Part shown: positions 29,946 through 39,596 of the stretch, one piece after another
Position numbering within the stretch: the first letter of the stretch is position 1
Layout of the letters: the number at the start of each line of letters is the position of its first letter
From: Haemophilus parainfluenzae
Lineage (GTDB): Bacteria > Pseudomonadota > Gammaproteobacteria > Enterobacterales > Pasteurellaceae
Length of the DNA stretch: 64,000 nt
Assembly: GCF_014931275.1 (NCBI RefSeq)
Contig: NZ_CP063110.1
Location: forward strand, 1,782,001-1,846,000
Direction of reading: 5' to 3'
Notes under the pieces: model-generated
Told to the model about the DNA's origin: nothing
What the model saw: only the letters and a program-made list of their open reading frames with translations
Database searches by the model: none
Made by a program: the position numbers and the translations under genes

Positions 29946-29975
29946 AAAAGTGCGGTCGAATTTGACCGCACTTTT
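29946..29975. terminator. USS-pair terminator between norM and rng
   Basis: AAAAGTGCGGTC (29946 on) and GACCGCACTTTT flank six bases. It is located between convergent norm (stop 29937) and rng (stop 29981) and is bidirectional. Confidence 0.9.
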
Positions 29976-29980
29976 ATCTT

Positions 29981-31456
29981 TTACATCACCACCACATCAA
30001 ACTGTTCTTGGTTGTAGTACTGCTCTGTTTTGACTTGAACCTGTTTGCTGATGAACATTTCGATCTCTGGCAATAAACCGTGCGATTCTTCTTTGATTAA
30101 GTAATCCGCCACAGCTGGAGAGGCATAAACCACAAATTGTTCGCTCGAGAATAAGTGGTTAACGCGAATGATCTCACGCATAATTTCATAACATACCGTT
30201 TCGACCGTTTTCACGCGTCCACGACCTTGGCAGGTTGGACATTCATCACACAATACGTGTTCTAAACTTTCTCGTGTGCGCTTACGTGTCATTTCCACTA
30301 AACCAAGTTGAGTGAAACCATTTACATTGGTTTTTACGCGATCTTTCGATAGGGCCTCTTCCAAGGATTCAATCACGCGATTGCGATGCTCATCGGTTTG
30401 CATATCAATAAAATCAATAATGATAATACCGCCTAAATTACGCAGTTGTAGCTGCTGTGCAATGGCTTTAGTTGCTTCAATATTGGTGTTAAAAATGGTT
30501 TCATCTAAATTTCGATGTCCAACGAAAGCGCCAGTATTAATATCAATGGTCGTCATGGCTTCGGTTTGCTCAATAATGAGATAGCCGCCTGATTTTAAAT
30601 TCACGCGTTTCTCAAGCGCATTTTGAATGCCTCGTTCTACACCATAAATATCAAAAATCGGCTGATTGCCCGTATAAAGCATTAATTTTTCACTTAACTC
30701 AGGCATAAATTCATCGGTAAATTCTTTCACTTCGTTAAAACAAAGTTTGGAATCGATATGAATTTTCTCTAAATTGGAGCCGATAAAATCACGCAGAATA
30801 CGTTGTGGCAATGCGGGTTCACCATAAATTTTAGAACGCGTTGGATATTTGCCTTTACGCTCAAGCACTTTACGCCATAAACGTTTTAAAAATTCAGCAT
30901 CTTGGCGTAACTCTTCTTCCGTTGCACCTTCAGTAGCGGTTCGAATAATAAAGCCACCTAACTCATCACAAAAAGGTTCAACTAACGCTTTTAATCTTGC
31001 GCGTTCTTCTTCGCTTTCAATACGTTGCGATACACCAACATGGCTATTTTCTGGCATAAAGACGAGATAACGAGAAGGCAATGTAATATCTGTGGTTAAT
31101 CTTGCACCTTTGGTGCCCAAAGGATCTTTTACCACTTGGACTACGATATCTTGCCCTTCGCGTACGAGTTCAGAAATGCTTTTTGCTCGGAATTGCTTTT
31201 GCTCGTTCACATCCACACATTCGGTATGTGAAACAATATCGGAAGCATGTAAAAATGCAGCTTTTTCTAAACCGATATCCACAAATGCGGACTGCATCCC
31301 CGGTAAAACACGGGTTACTCGCCCTTTATAGATATTCCCCACGATGCCACGTTTGGCTTGGCGTTCAATATGAACTTCTTTTAAAACGCCCGTTTCCACC
31401 AACGCAACGCGGGTTTCATTGGGCGTAACATTCATTAATAATTCAACAGAATTCAT
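29981..31456 (-). CDS. rng: Ribonuclease G
   Basis: A 491-residue endoribonuclease of the RNase E/G family that matures the 5' end of 16S rRNA and degrades some mRNAs. An N-terminal S1 domain (about residues 35-125, GIVGNIYKGRVTRVLPGMQSAFVDIG) is followed by the catalytic DNase I-like region with MTTIDINTGAFVG and IIIIDFIDM, whose aspartates bind magnesium, and by the zinc-link CDECPTCQGRG. It lacks the RNase E scaffold tail, so RNase G is the right name. It is divergent from putP. Confidence 0.96.
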   Translation of the reverse strand: MNSVELLMNVTPNETRVALVETGVLKEVHIERQAKRGIVGNIYKGRVTRVLPGMQSAFVDIGLEKAAFLHASDIVSHTECVDVNEQKQFRAKSISELVREGQDIVVQVVKDPLGTKGARLTTDITLPSRYLVFMPENSHVGVSQRIESEEERARLKALVEPFCDELGGFIIRTATEGATEEELRQDAEFLKRLWRKVLERKGKYPTRSKIYGEPALPQRILRDFIGSNLEKIHIDSKLCFNEVKEFTDEFMPELSEKLMLYTGNQPIFDIYGVERGIQNALEKRVNLKSGGYLIIEQTEAMTTIDINTGAFVGHRNLDETIFNTNIEATKAIAQQLQLRNLGGIIIIDFIDMQTDEHRNRVIESLEEALSKDRVKTNVNGFTQLGLVEMTRKRTRESLEHVLCDECPTCQGRGRVKTVETVCYEIMREIIRVNHLFSSEQFVVYASPAVADYLIKEESHGLLPEIEMFISKQVQVKTEQYYNQEQFDVVVM

Positions 31457-31573
31457 TTTTTCGACCTTAGTTTTAATGGTATAAGTCTATCGAAAAGGAA
31501 AATAGAATAATAGACCCAAATAAGGTAAAATGTGACCTTTCTCAAATTTTCATGACTTTTTTTGGGGTAGTTA

Positions 31574-33088
31574 ATGTTTGGTTTAGACCCAACACTTATT
31601 ACTTTTAGTATTTATATTTTCGGCATGATTTTAATCGGTGTCCTTGCCTATTATTATACGAACAACCTATCCGATTATATTTTAGGCGGCCGTAAACTCG
31701 GTAGTTTTGTAACCGCCATGTCTGCGGGTGCATCTGATATGTCTGGCTGGTTATTAATGGGCTTGCCAGGTGCGGTATATGTATCTGGTTTAGTAGAAGG
31801 TTGGATCGCCATTGGTTTAATTCTCGGCGCTTATTTTAACTGGTTACTCGTGGCTGGCCGTTTACGGATTTATACCGAATTTAACAACAATGCACTCACA
31901 TTACCGGAATATTTCCATCATCGTTTTGGTACATCACACAATCTCTTAAAAATTGTGTCTGCGACAATCATCTTGGCATTCTTCACTATTTATTGTGCTT
32001 CAGGTGTGGTTGCGGGTGCTAAATTATTCCAAAACCTATTTTCTGTCGAATACTCTACGGCAATTTGGTACGGTGCATTAGCAACCATTATTTATACCTT
32101 TATCGGTGGATTTTTAGCGGTGAGTTGGACTGATACCATTCAAGCTACTTTGATGATTTTTGCCTTAATTTTAACGCCACTCTTCATCTTTTTAAGTTTG
32201 GGCGATACATCACAATTTACTGAAGTACTCCATCAAGCTGAAATCGCAGCGAATAAAGATTTCACCGATTTATTCACGGCGACCACACCATTAGGTTTAT
32301 TAAGTTTAGCCGCTTGGGGCTTAGGTTATTTCGGTCAGCCACATATTCTTGCTCGCTTTATGGCGGCTTATTCGGTAAAATCATTAATCAAAGCACGCCG
32401 TATTAGTATGACATGGATGGTGATTTGCCTCGCAGGTGCGATTGGTATTGGCTTCTTCGGTATCCCTTATTTCTTTGCGAATCCTGGGGTTGCGAGCGTA
32501 GTAAATAATGAACCAGAACAAGTATTTATTGAACTGGCTAAATTGCTCTTTAATCCATGGATTGCCGGTATTCTACTGTCTGCAATTTTAGCGGCTGTGA
32601 TGAGTACACTTTCTGCACAATTATTAATTTCTTCAAGCTCTATCACTGAAGATTTTTATAAAGGGTTTATTCGTCCAAAAGCGTCAGAAAAAGAATTAGT
32701 ATGGTTAGGCCGTGCGATGGTTTTAGTTATTGCCGCTATCGCCATTTGGATTGCTCAAGATGAAAAAAGCAAAGTATTAAAACTCGTTGAATTTGCGTGG
32801 GCAGGATTTGGTTCAGCATTTGGTCCTGTGGTGCTTTTCTCCTTATTCTGGAAACGTATGACTTCTTCTGCAGCTTTAATTGGAATGATTGTGGGGGCTA
32901 CCGTCGTATTTTCTTGGAAATATGTGATTCCTAAAACCAGTGAGTGGTTTAACGTCTATGAAATGCTCCCAGGTTTTACGCTTGCTAGCCTTGCAATTAT
33001 TGTGGTTTCTCTCCTTTCTGCCGAACCAGAAAATGAAGTTAAAGAAACCTTTGAGAAAGCCGAAAAAGCCTATAAGGAAGCAAAATAA
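31574..33088 (+). CDS. putP: Sodium/proline symporter PutP
   Basis: A 504-residue member of the sodium:solute symporter family with 13 helices, importing proline with sodium. Sodium-site and signature regions include [29 protein letters not shown] (residues about 37-65), [11 protein letters not shown] and [24 protein letters not shown] lies eight bases before the ATG. The last base of its stop codon is the first base of the cmoB start, so the two are translationally coupled. Confidence 0.95.
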   Translation: MFGLDPTLITFSIYIFGMILIGVLAYYYTNNLSDYILGGRKLGSFVTAMSAGASDMSGWLLMGLPGAVYVSGLVEGWIAIGLILGAYFNWLLVAGRLRIYTEFNNNALTLPEYFHHRFGTSHNLLKIVSATIILAFFTIYCASGVVAGAKLFQNLFSVEYSTAIWYGALATIIYTFIGGFLAVSWTDTIQATLMIFALILTPLFIFLSLGDTSQFTEVLHQAEIAANKDFTDLFTATTPLGLLSLAAWGLGYFGQPHILARFMAAYSVKSLIKARRISMTWMVICLAGAIGIGFFGIPYFFANPGVASVVNNEPEQVFIELAKLLFNPWIAGILLSAILAAVMSTLSAQLLISSSSITEDFYKGFIRPKASEKELVWLGRAMVLVIAAIAIWIAQDEKSKVLKLVEFAWAGFGSAFGPVVLFSLFWKRMTSSAALIGMIVGATVVFSWKYVIPKTSEWFNVYEMLPGFTLASLAIIVVSLLSAEPENEVKETFEKAEKAYKEAK

Positions 33089-34053
33089 TGATTGATTTTC
33101 GTCCTTTTTATCAACAAATTGCCACTACCAATTTATCTGCTTGGCTAGAAACGTTGCCTTTGCAGTTAAAAGAATGGGAAAAACAAACCCATGGTGATTA
33201 TGCAAAATGGTCAAAAATCGTAGATTTTCTCCCTGATTTGCAGGCAGATACTATTGATTTAAAAAATACGGTGAAATCTGACCGCACTTCCCCACTTTCA
33301 GAGGGTGAAAAACAACGCATTATCCATCATTTGAAGCAATTGATGCCGTGGCGAAAAGGACCTTATCATTTATTTGATATTCACGTGGATTGCGAATGGC
33401 GTTCTGATTTCAAATGGGATCGTGTTTTGCCTCATCTTGCGCCATTAAAGGATCGTACCATTTTAGATGTAGGCTGCGGTAGCGGTTACCATATGTGGCG
33501 AATGGTTGGTGAAGGTGCAAAAATGGTGGTGGGTATTGATCCAACCGAACTTTTCCTTTGCCAATTTGAAGCGGTTCGAAAATTACTAAATAACGATCGT
33601 CGAGCAAACTTAATCCCGTTAGGTATTGAAGAAATGCAACCACTTGCGGCATTTGATACCGTATTCTCAATGGGCGTACTCTATCACCGTAAATCACCGC
33701 TCGATCATCTCACTCAACTAAAAAATCAATTAGTAAAAGGTGGCGAGCTCGTCTTAGAAACCTTAGTGGTTGATGGCGATGTCAATACGGTATTAGTGCC
33801 TTCAGATCGCTATGCAAAAATGAAAAATGTGTATTTTATTCCTTCCGTTGCTGCACTCATCAATTGGTTGGAAAAAGTCGGCTTTACTAATGTGCGTTGT
33901 GTGGATGTCGCCACCACAACATTAGAAGAACAACGTAAAACTGATTGGTTAGAAAATGAAAGTTTGATTGATTTCTTAGATCCAAATGATCACAGTAAAA
34001 CCATCGAAGGCTATCAAGCCCCAACTCGCGCAGTGATTTTAGCCAATAAATAA
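33088..34053 (+). CDS. cmoB: tRNA U34 carboxymethyltransferase CmoB
   Basis: A 321-residue enzyme that uses carboxy-S-adenosylmethionine to make 5-carboxymethoxyuridine at the tRNA wobble position. The cofactor-binding motif [16 protein letters not shown] lies at residues about 122-137, preceded by [25 protein letters not shown], typical of CmoB. The start overlaps the putP stop by one base. The cmoA partner is not in the window. A USS lies near 33281 and a variant-USS hairpin terminates the gene. Confidence 0.96.
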   Translation: MIDFRPFYQQIATTNLSAWLETLPLQLKEWEKQTHGDYAKWSKIVDFLPDLQADTIDLKNTVKSDRTSPLSEGEKQRIIHHLKQLMPWRKGPYHLFDIHVDCEWRSDFKWDRVLPHLAPLKDRTILDVGCGSGYHMWRMVGEGAKMVVGIDPTELFLCQFEAVRKLLNNDRRANLIPLGIEEMQPLAAFDTVFSMGVLYHRKSPLDHLTQLKNQLVKGGELVLETLVVDGDVNTVLVPSDRYAKMKNVYFIPSVAALINWLEKVGFTNVRCVDVATTTLEEQRKTDWLENESLIDFLDPNDHSKTIEGYQAPTRAVILANK

Positions 34054-34064
34054 TTGCTTAAATA

Positions 34065-34106
34065 AAAGAGCGGTCAAAAAATCCTATGTTTTTTTGACCG
34101 CTCTTT
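34065..34106 (+). terminator. Variant-USS hairpin terminator after cmoB
   Basis: AAAGAGCGGTCAAAAAA (34065-34081) and its complement (34090-34106) form a long stem around a short loop. The core is GAGCGGT rather than the uptake word GTGCGGT. It separates cmoB from the orphan repeat genes. Confidence 0.85.
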
Positions 34107-34167
34107 GCTTTTCTATTTAAGGCTGTTACTCTAAGCAATGATAAAGATAAATGTACTAGGAAATGAC

Positions 34168-34983
34168 ATGGTAAGCGAAAATTTTTCAAATTTTGATGCT
34201 TTTTTAGCATGTAAAAATTTATCAAAGACAGAGTTATTGAACAAAGTACTAAATTCTAATTCGGTTTTTCAATATGAAGCCGCCCGAAAACTACAATTTT
34301 TTCAGTATAATGAAATTAGAGATATAATTAAGGATATTCTTTTAGCCAGTCGATATAGCCGACACAGAGAAATTGCAGTTTTTATCTTGGGGCAAATACA
34401 GGTACAGCTTAATGATGTTGAACTAAATGAGATTTTATCTATATTAGTTTATTCTATTTGTCATGATAAAAGTATAAGTGTAAAGTCATCAGCAATATTT
34501 TCCTTGGGGCATCTATTTCGACATTATAATTTAGGAGAAAAAGCGTTTTACGAAATAGAAAAGGATATTAACTTAATTTGGGATATAAACAGATATTCTA
34601 TCATTTTAGCTGTTGCATTTAGTTCTGCATACTTCCCCCACAGAAACTATATAAAAAAACACCTAATAAAAAACTTAAATAGCAAAAAATCAAAAGTTAT
34701 TTCATGGATTTTATATTCATTAAGAGAAAAAAAACACTATAAATCAAAATCAATTGAGCTATTATTAATTAACAGACTAAATCAAACCAATATAAATTCT
34801 TACATATATAATGAGATAATTGCATTCTTGATTTCAATTAACTCTGTGAAAGTTATACCTTATATTGAAAACATGCTATTAACTCAAAATAGAGTTGACA
34901 ATGAAATTTATCTAGCACTTAAAAATAATTCATCAAAAAATCTTACAAAATTAAGAAAAATGATGCTAGAAAAATTTGAATAA
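34168..34983 (+). CDS. HEAT-like repeat protein, orphan accessory gene
   Basis: I do not recognise a named family. The 271-residue product is predicted all-helical, and the segments AARKLQFFQYNEIRDIIKDI, REIAVFILGQIQ and KSSAIFSLGHLF look like HEAT repeats, which form protein-binding solenoids. I prefer ATG 34168 because AGGA lies eight bases upstream; an earlier ATG at 34138 lacks a site. The gene is clearly more A+T-rich than its neighbours and carries no USS, suggesting recent acquisition. HEAT and ankyrin proteins often serve as immunity partners of polymorphic toxins, but no toxin gene is present, so that is only a possibility. Confidence 0.75.
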   Translation: MVSENFSNFDAFLACKNLSKTELLNKVLNSNSVFQYEAARKLQFFQYNEIRDIIKDILLASRYSRHREIAVFILGQIQVQLNDVELNEILSILVYSICHDKSISVKSSAIFSLGHLFRHYNLGEKAFYEIEKDINLIWDINRYSIILAVAFSSAYFPHRNYIKKHLIKNLNSKKSKVISWILYSLREKKHYKSKSIELLLINRLNQTNINSYIYNEIIAFLISINSVKVIPYIENMLLTQNRVDNEIYLALKNNSSKNLTKLRKMMLEKFE

Positions 34984-35102
34984 TCATTAATTAGTTGTGA
35001 CCTCAACAAACTATCAAAATTACGAATAGCATTTACATTAAAACGATGAGTAAAGCAGGATTTATCCTACTTTGACCTGATTAGATAATTTAGAGAACAA
35101 TT

Positions 35103-35498
35103 ATGAATGACGATTTAACAAAACTTTTTTTAAAATATCAAGATCACCCAACTTTTTTCAGTTACTCGCCTATTACTTCTGTACATGATTTAGGATGCAT
35201 GGGGGAAACATTATTAAACTTAGCAGTTAACTCTCAAAATAAAAAAGATGTTATCTTATTAATAGAAAATGGCGCAAACGTGAATCAACAAGGTGAGCTG
35301 AACTTTACTCCGATTCAAAATGCCTGTTTTTATGGAAATCTTGATATTATTGAAGTTCTTTTAGAGAATGGCGCCAAGCCAAACATAAAAAATGAATTCG
35401 GATATGATGCGTACCATTATGCAACAGAAGAACATCATGATAAAAAAAGATCTAAGGAAATAATGAGCTTACTAAAAAGTTATAAATATTATAGATAG
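35103..35498 (+). CDS. Small ankyrin-repeat protein, orphan accessory gene
   Basis: A 131-residue cytosolic protein with two to three ankyrin repeats (about residues 35-125): GETLLNLAVNSQNKKDVILL, FTPIQNACFYGNLDIIEVLL with ENGAKPNIKNEFGYDAYHYA. Ankyrins mediate protein contact. No catalytic motif. It lies 119 bases after the HEAT-like gene in the same direction, in equally A+T-rich, USS-free DNA; the two may be one acquired block. A role as an orphan immunity protein fits the length and family but is inference. Confidence 0.8.
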   Translation: MNDDLTKLFLKYQDHPTFFSYSPITSVHDLGCMGETLLNLAVNSQNKKDVILLIENGANVNQQGELNFTPIQNACFYGNLDIIEVLLENGAKPNIKNEFGYDAYHYATEEHHDKKRSKEIMSLLKSYKYYR

Positions 35499-35518
35499 CA
35501 TTAAACTCAATATTAAAC

Positions 35519-35550
35519 GGAGACTGTCCCAAATACCTAGGACTGTCTCT
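35519..35550. terminator. Terminator between the ankyrin gene and rlmM
   Basis: GAGACTGTCC (from 35520) pairs with GGACTGTCTC over ten positions with one T-T mismatch, around AAATACCTA, followed by TTCTATTTT. It serves the ankyrin gene and, in reverse, rlmM, whose stop is at 35552. Confidence 0.65.
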
Positions 35551-35551
35551 T

Positions 35552-36640
35552 CTATTTTAAGGCAATATGTACCGTAATCTCTTCGCGATCGTGATACAAA
35601 TGCTTCGCCTGAATATCAAATTCCAGTTCTTTTTCTGCCAACATCACTGCAAGATTTTCAAGGCACAACATCACTTCTTGATAACGTTTTTTCATTGGCA
35701 ATTTCAAGTTGAAAATGGTTTCTCGGCACCAACCGTTAATCAGCCATTTTCCGATTAAATTGGCTATGCGGCTTGGTTGTTCCACCATATCACACACAAG
35801 CCAATCGATATGCTTACGTTTTGGCGGTTGAAATTTAAATCCGTCTTCAGGACAATGCTCAATTCTGCCAGTATCATGCAAACTGGCCGCCATTTTGCCG
35901 TGATCAACTGCATATACAAATAAACCACGTTTCACTAATTGATAGGTCCACCCGCCAGGGCATGCACCGAGATCAACGCCAACCATATTTTCATTTAAGC
36001 GTTTACTTTCTTCATTTCGAGGAATAAAGGTTAAAATCGCTTCTTCCAATTTTAAAGTTGAACGGCTTGGCGCATCCGCTGGGAATTTCAAACGTGGTAT
36101 CCCCATAAAATGGGTTGAGTTATTGCCAAGATAGGAATACCCTACATAGCAGCAATTCGGCTGAGTGAAAAAACAATGTAAAATCTGACCGCGCTTTGCA
36201 TTCGGCTTACCTTGTAACCAACCTTGTTTTTTTAACGCTTGGCGTAACGGCACGGTAAATTTTCGGCAAAATGTCGAAAGCTCTTTGGCTTCATTGGTAT
36301 CAGATGTTTCAACAAATAATTCTACCGCTTGCTTAAGATTAATGTCTTCTGCAATGCGTTTATATTGAGCAAGAATTGGTGAGATACGATCTTGAGGATC
36401 GAGATTCTCTAAGAGATCTGACACAACGATCATTTGACGCGCAAAAATCAAACGATTAAAAGGGATTTCTCGCGCTAGACGATCCGCATCGCCTGGTTGA
36501 TAGCATTCAAAAATGACATAGCCACTGTTTTCTACTACGCGAGCAAAACCAAATACACCACGTTCAGAGGCTCGGTCGGTAATTTCTGCAGCGACTTCTT
36601 TTTCAAAGCCAATTCGACAATATAAGGCTAATTTATTCAT
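35552..36640 (-). CDS. rlmM: 23S rRNA C2498 2'-O-methyltransferase RlmM
   Basis: A 362-residue Rossmann-fold methyltransferase that methylates C2498 of 23S rRNA. The N-terminal THUMP-like region (about 1-160) is followed by the SAM-binding [20 protein letters not shown] and the catalytic segment [11 protein letters not shown]. Length is close to E. coli RlmM (366). Its start overlaps the end of gcvA by eight bases; this gcvA-rlmM pair is common in gammaproteobacteria. Confidence 0.95.
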   Translation of the reverse strand: MNKLALYCRIGFEKEVAAEITDRASERGVFGFARVVENSGYVIFECYQPGDADRLAREIPFNRLIFARQMIVVSDLLENLDPQDRISPILAQYKRIAEDINLKQAVELFVETSDTNEAKELSTFCRKFTVPLRQALKKQGWLQGKPNAKRGQILHCFFTQPNCCYVGYSYLGNNSTHFMGIPRLKFPADAPSRSTLKLEEAILTFIPRNEESKRLNENMVGVDLGACPGGWTYQLVKRGLFVYAVDHGKMAASLHDTGRIEHCPEDGFKFQPPKRKHIDWLVCDMVEQPSRIANLIGKWLINGWCRETIFNLKLPMKKRYQEVMLCLENLAVMLAEKELEFDIQAKHLYHDREEITVHIALK

Positions 36641-37526
36641 GTTTTCCTAATTTAATTGAATCTTTAATCCATGTTCTAAAGGCTTGAATTTGTTCATCAT
36701 CTAAACGATCTAAATGATTGACCACATAGAATGATTTTGGATCCCGCAATTCGGCTGGTAACACAATTTGCAAATGACCGTTTTCAATTTCTTGCTGAGC
36801 CAAAATACGATTCGCTAGCGCAATACCCTGCCCATGAACGGCAGCTTGCAATGCCATAAAGGTATGGCTAAATAACGGGCCTTGCTGAATATTCAAATCA
36901 TCTAATTTGAGATAATCCGCCATCGCTTGCCAGTTATCTCGAGTATGCGTATGAATCAGCGTATGCTTTTTCAAATCATCAGGACAACGAACTGGTATTT
37001 TCTCAAGCAATGAAGGCGCAGCCAAAATCACGAGGTTTTCTTCACCTAAACGATCAACCTGTAAATTTTCCCAATCGCCTTTGCCATAATAAATGGCAAT
37101 ATCAATTTCTTTATTCAATAAACCTTCATCTTGATCGACGCCCTTCAAGCGTACTTCAATTTCAGGATGTTGCTTATTAAAATCACTCAAATGTGGCACA
37201 AGCCATTGAATACCAAAGGTTTGTGGCACGCTAATTGCCAAATGTGGTTCAGCTTTAAGCGTTAATAAACGTTCAGTCGCTTCATTCAATTTTCGTAAAA
37301 CTTTATTAATATCAACAAAGTAGGCTTTCCCAAATTCCGTCAATTCGAGCGAACGATTTTTACGTATAAAAAGCTCGACACCTAAAAAATCTTCTAATAA
37401 TTTTATTTGATGGCTCACTGCAGCTTGTGTCACAAAAAGTTCATCCGCTGCTTTTGTGAAGCTCAAATGTCGTGCAGCAGATTCGAAAGACTTCAATGAA
37501 TTAAGGGGAGGCAAACGTTTATACAT
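36633..37526 (-). CDS. gcvA: LysR-type glycine cleavage regulator GcvA
   Basis: A 297-residue transcription factor. The N-terminal helix-turn-helix ([35 protein letters not shown] in segments, residues about 6-45) is nearly the E. coli GcvA sequence, and the effector domain shares [17 protein letters not shown] and IQQGPLFSH features. GcvA activates gcvTHP and the sRNA gene gcvB. Start ATG 37526 has GGAAG upstream; an ATG four codons earlier is possible. gcvB is transcribed divergently from the same intergenic region, which strongly supports the identity. Confidence 0.93.
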   Translation of the reverse strand: MYKRLPPLNSLKSFESAARHLSFTKAADELFVTQAAVSHQIKLLEDFLGVELFIRKNRSLELTEFGKAYFVDINKVLRKLNEATERLLTLKAEPHLAISVPQTFGIQWLVPHLSDFNKQHPEIEVRLKGVDQDEGLLNKEIDIAIYYGKGDWENLQVDRLGEENLVILAAPSLLEKIPVRCPDDLKKHTLIHTHTRDNWQAMADYLKLDDLNIQQGPLFSHTFMALQAAVHGQGIALANRILAQQEIENGHLQIVLPAELRDPKSFYVVNHLDRLDDEQIQAFRTWIKDSIKLGKHE

Positions 37527-37615
37527 AATTCTTCCCAATGGCTAATTTTTAGTTTATAATGGTTAAGATTTATATCGGATTAGTTTTTTTTATGCATCAA
37601 ATAAAAAAACATCAT

Positions 37616-37644
37616 TTGTCCTTTCACGACCTTCTACCTACAAT
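37616..37644 (+). promoter_or_regulatory. gcvB promoter
   Basis: TTGTCC (37616-37621), 17-base spacer, TACAAT (37639-37644). Start is predicted near 37651. GcvA is expected to bind between this and gcvA, but I did not identify its operator with confidence. Confidence 0.65.
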
Positions 37645-37650
37645 ACACCC

Positions 37651-37825
37651 ATACTTAATGATTGGTAATTCCTTACAAGTTAATGAGTTTCAGACTTAAG
37701 TATGATGTTGTGTTTGCATATAGTTCGGTTCTCCGAACTGGAGTAACAATTAAGTTACTCATTTACTTCCTGTATATATTAAACCATTCTGGTTAAGCGC
37801 TGCTCATTTCGAGCGGCGTTTTTTT
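37651..37825 (+). ncRNA. gcvB: GcvB small regulatory RNA
   Basis: About 175 nucleotides between divergent gcvA and ilvE. It contains the G/U-rich seed TATGATGTTGTGTTTGCAT (37701-37719 region), the core region R1 that base-pairs with amino acid and peptide transporter mRNAs, and the conserved downstream segment ACTTCCTGTATATATTAAAC (37765-37784 region), both matching E. coli GcvB. Two internal hairpins lie between them (GTTCGG/CCGAAC and GAGTAAC/GTTACTC). The transcript ends at an intrinsic terminator at 37798-37825. GcvB works with Hfq to repress amino acid uptake; location beside gcvA is diagnostic. Confidence 0.92.
37798..37825 (+). terminator. GcvB terminator
   Basis: CGCTGCTC (37798-37805) pairs with GAGCGGCG (37811-37818) with a five-base loop, followed by seven T. 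Confidence 0.9.
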
Positions 37826-38015
37826 ATTCCTGTCATTCTAGCATAAGCAAAATTTTATTTCCTAACCGAGTTCACAAATTTGAAAATCCACACAAAATTT
37901 TTGAAAAATCACAATATTTTTACGCTTAAATGTTTTCATGCTCCCCATTATGGTGTAGATTAATCAGCATTTTCATTCATAATTTATTTATACAAAAACG
38001 TATTAAGGAAGCAAA

Positions 38016-39047
38016 ATGAAAGACTTAGACTGGAACAACCTTGGATTTAGTTATATCAAAACAGATTACCGTTTCATCGCACATTGGAAAGATGGAAAAT
38101 GGGATGAAGGTAAACTGACCACTGATAATATGTTACATATCCACGAAGGCTCAACTGCAATTCACTACGGTCAACAATGCTTTGAAGGCTTAAAAGCCTA
38201 TCGTTGTAAAGACGGTTCAATTAACTTATTCCGTCCTGATCAAAATGCAAAACGCATGCAACACACATCTGATCGCTTATTAATGCCACAAGTACCAACC
38301 GAATTATTTATCCGTGCTTGTAAAGAAGTGGTAAAAGCCAACCAAGAATGGTTAGGCCCTTACGGTTCTGGTGCAACGTTATATTTACGTCCTTTCCTAT
38401 TTGGTACTGGTGAAAATATCGGTGTGAAAACTGCACCTGAATTTATTTTCTCTGTATTCTGCTGCCCAGTGGGTGCATACTTCAAAGGTGGTTTAGCACC
38501 ATCTAACTTCATTACTACTGATTACGACCGTGCAGCCCCTATGGGTACGGGTGGCGTAAAAGTGGGTGGTAACTATGCTGCAAGCTTACTTCCACATGAA
38601 TTAGCGGCAGAAGCTGGCACACCAGAGCGTAAATTTGCAGATGCGATCTATCTCGATCCAAAAACACATACTAAAATTGAAGAAGTAGGTGCGGCAAACT
38701 TCTTTGGTATCACCAAAGATAATAAATTTATCACCCCAGCATCTGAATCCATTTTACCAAGTATCACCAAATACTCTTTGCTTTACATTGCAAAAGAGCG
38801 TTTAGGTATGGAAGCTATCGAAGGTGATGTGTATATCGATCAACTTGATCAATTTGCAGAAGCGGGAGCTTGTGGTACTGCCGCTGTGATTACGCCAGTA
38901 GGCGGTATTCAACACAAAGGTAAATTCCACGTGTTCTATTCAGAAACTGAAGTGGGCCCTGTTACACGTAAACTTTACAATGAATTAACCGGTATTCAAT
39001 TCGGTGATGTTGAAGCGCCTGAAGGCTGGATTGTAAAAGTAGAATAA
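38016..39047 (+). CDS. ilvE: Branched-chain amino acid aminotransferase
   Basis: A 343-residue fold-type IV PLP aminotransferase acting on leucine, isoleucine and valine. Its length and the motif [26 protein letters not shown] and [14 protein letters not shown] (with the PLP lysine) place it in the longer family II (eukaryotic/Gram-positive-like) group rather than the 309-residue E. coli IlvE type. The C terminus [14 protein letters not shown] is intact. An AAGGAAG site precedes the ATG. It stands alone, with a 16-pair terminator hairpin after it. The 190 bases between gcvB and ilvE are A+T-rich and hold the promoter, which I cannot place with certainty. Confidence 0.95.
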   Translation: MKDLDWNNLGFSYIKTDYRFIAHWKDGKWDEGKLTTDNMLHIHEGSTAIHYGQQCFEGLKAYRCKDGSINLFRPDQNAKRMQHTSDRLLMPQVPTELFIRACKEVVKANQEWLGPYGSGATLYLRPFLFGTGENIGVKTAPEFIFSVFCCPVGAYFKGGLAPSNFITTDYDRAAPMGTGGVKVGGNYAASLLPHELAAEAGTPERKFADAIYLDPKTHTKIEEVGAANFFGITKDNKFITPASESILPSITKYSLLYIAKERLGMEAIEGDVYIDQLDQFAEAGACGTAAVITPVGGIQHKGKFHVFYSETEVGPVTRKLYNELTGIQFGDVEAPEGWIVKVE

Positions 39048-39086
39048 TCTCTTCCTTTCTATAAAAAAGTGAGACTCACGTAATTT

Positions 39087-39130
39087 AAGGACTGAGTTCT
39101 GTCATCTACAGAGCTTAGTCCTTTTAGTTT
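39087..39130 (+). terminator. Terminator after ilvE
   Basis: AAGGACTGAGTTCTGT (39087-39102) pairs over 16 positions (two G-T pairs) with ACAGAGCTTAGTCCTT around a five-base loop, followed by TTAGTTTT. Confidence 0.85.
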
Positions 39131-39232
39131 TACGCGTAGAGATATCCCTTATTAATAATATTTTGACTCAACAAAAAACTCTTCAAAATTGACCGCACTT
39201 TTCCCCTTTTCTTGTGTGCCTATCGTTCAAAT

Positions 39233-39248
39233 TATGATCTTCATCACA
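39233..39248 (+). promoter_or_regulatory. CRP site upstream of oadGAB
   Basis: TATGATCTTCATCACA matches the CRP half-sites TGTGA-N6-TCACA at nine of ten positions. Its centre (39240.5) lies 41.5 bases before the start predicted from the -10 TAGAAT (39270-39275), the exact class II activator position. Confidence 0.7.
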
Positions 39249-39269
39249 GTTTTATTTAAACAGAACGAT

Positions 39270-39275
39270 TAGAAT
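39270..39275 (+). promoter_or_regulatory. -10 element of the oadGAB promoter
   Basis: TAGAAT with predicted start near 39282. No good -35 is visible, as expected for a CRP-dependent class II promoter. Confidence 0.55.
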
Positions 39276-39311
39276 AAAATTGTCCATTTTTTCAAACAAA
39301 TAAGGAAGAAA

Positions 39312-39581
39312 ATGATGACTCCCTCAGAGCTTATAGGCGAAGGAATTAATCTGATGTTTTCAGGGATGGGTTTTGTGTTGGTCTTTTTGCTCATTTTAAT
39401 TTGGGCAATTGGAGTGATGTCTAAGCTTATCAATCGATTCTTTCCTGAACCTCAACCCGAACCAAAAACTTCCCCAAATTCAACCGCACTTTCTGCGGCA
39501 CCAACTGACGATTTTGAGCGTTTACGTCCTGTGATTGCAGCGGCTATCGCACACCATCGCCGTACCCAACAGTTCAAATAA
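39312..39581 (+). CDS. oadG: Oxaloacetate decarboxylase gamma subunit OadG
   Basis: An 89-residue subunit with one N-terminal membrane helix (residues about 17-38) and a soluble tail. It assembles the sodium-pumping oxaloacetate decarboxylase and binds zinc; the C-terminal histidines ([13 protein letters not shown]) are typical. The start is 39312 or the ATG one codon later, both following AAGGAAG. It is the first gene of oadGAB, fifteen bases before oadA. A USS lies inside at about 39483. Confidence 0.92.
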   Translation: MMTPSELIGEGINLMFSGMGFVLVFLLILIWAIGVMSKLINRFFPEPQPEPKTSPNSTALSAAPTDDFERLRPVIAAAIAHHRRTQQFK

Positions 39582-39596
39582 CATAAGGATTTTACT

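Noticed and set aside
31531..31546. CRP-like site TGTGACCTTTCTCAAA before putP
   Set aside because: It matches nine of ten half-site positions but lies only 27 bases before the start codon, too close for activation; not enough to claim.
37948..37966. CCCCATTATGGTGT before ilvE, resembling one arm of an NtrC site
   Set aside because: Only half of the dyad matches, and as far as I know Haemophilus lacks NtrC.
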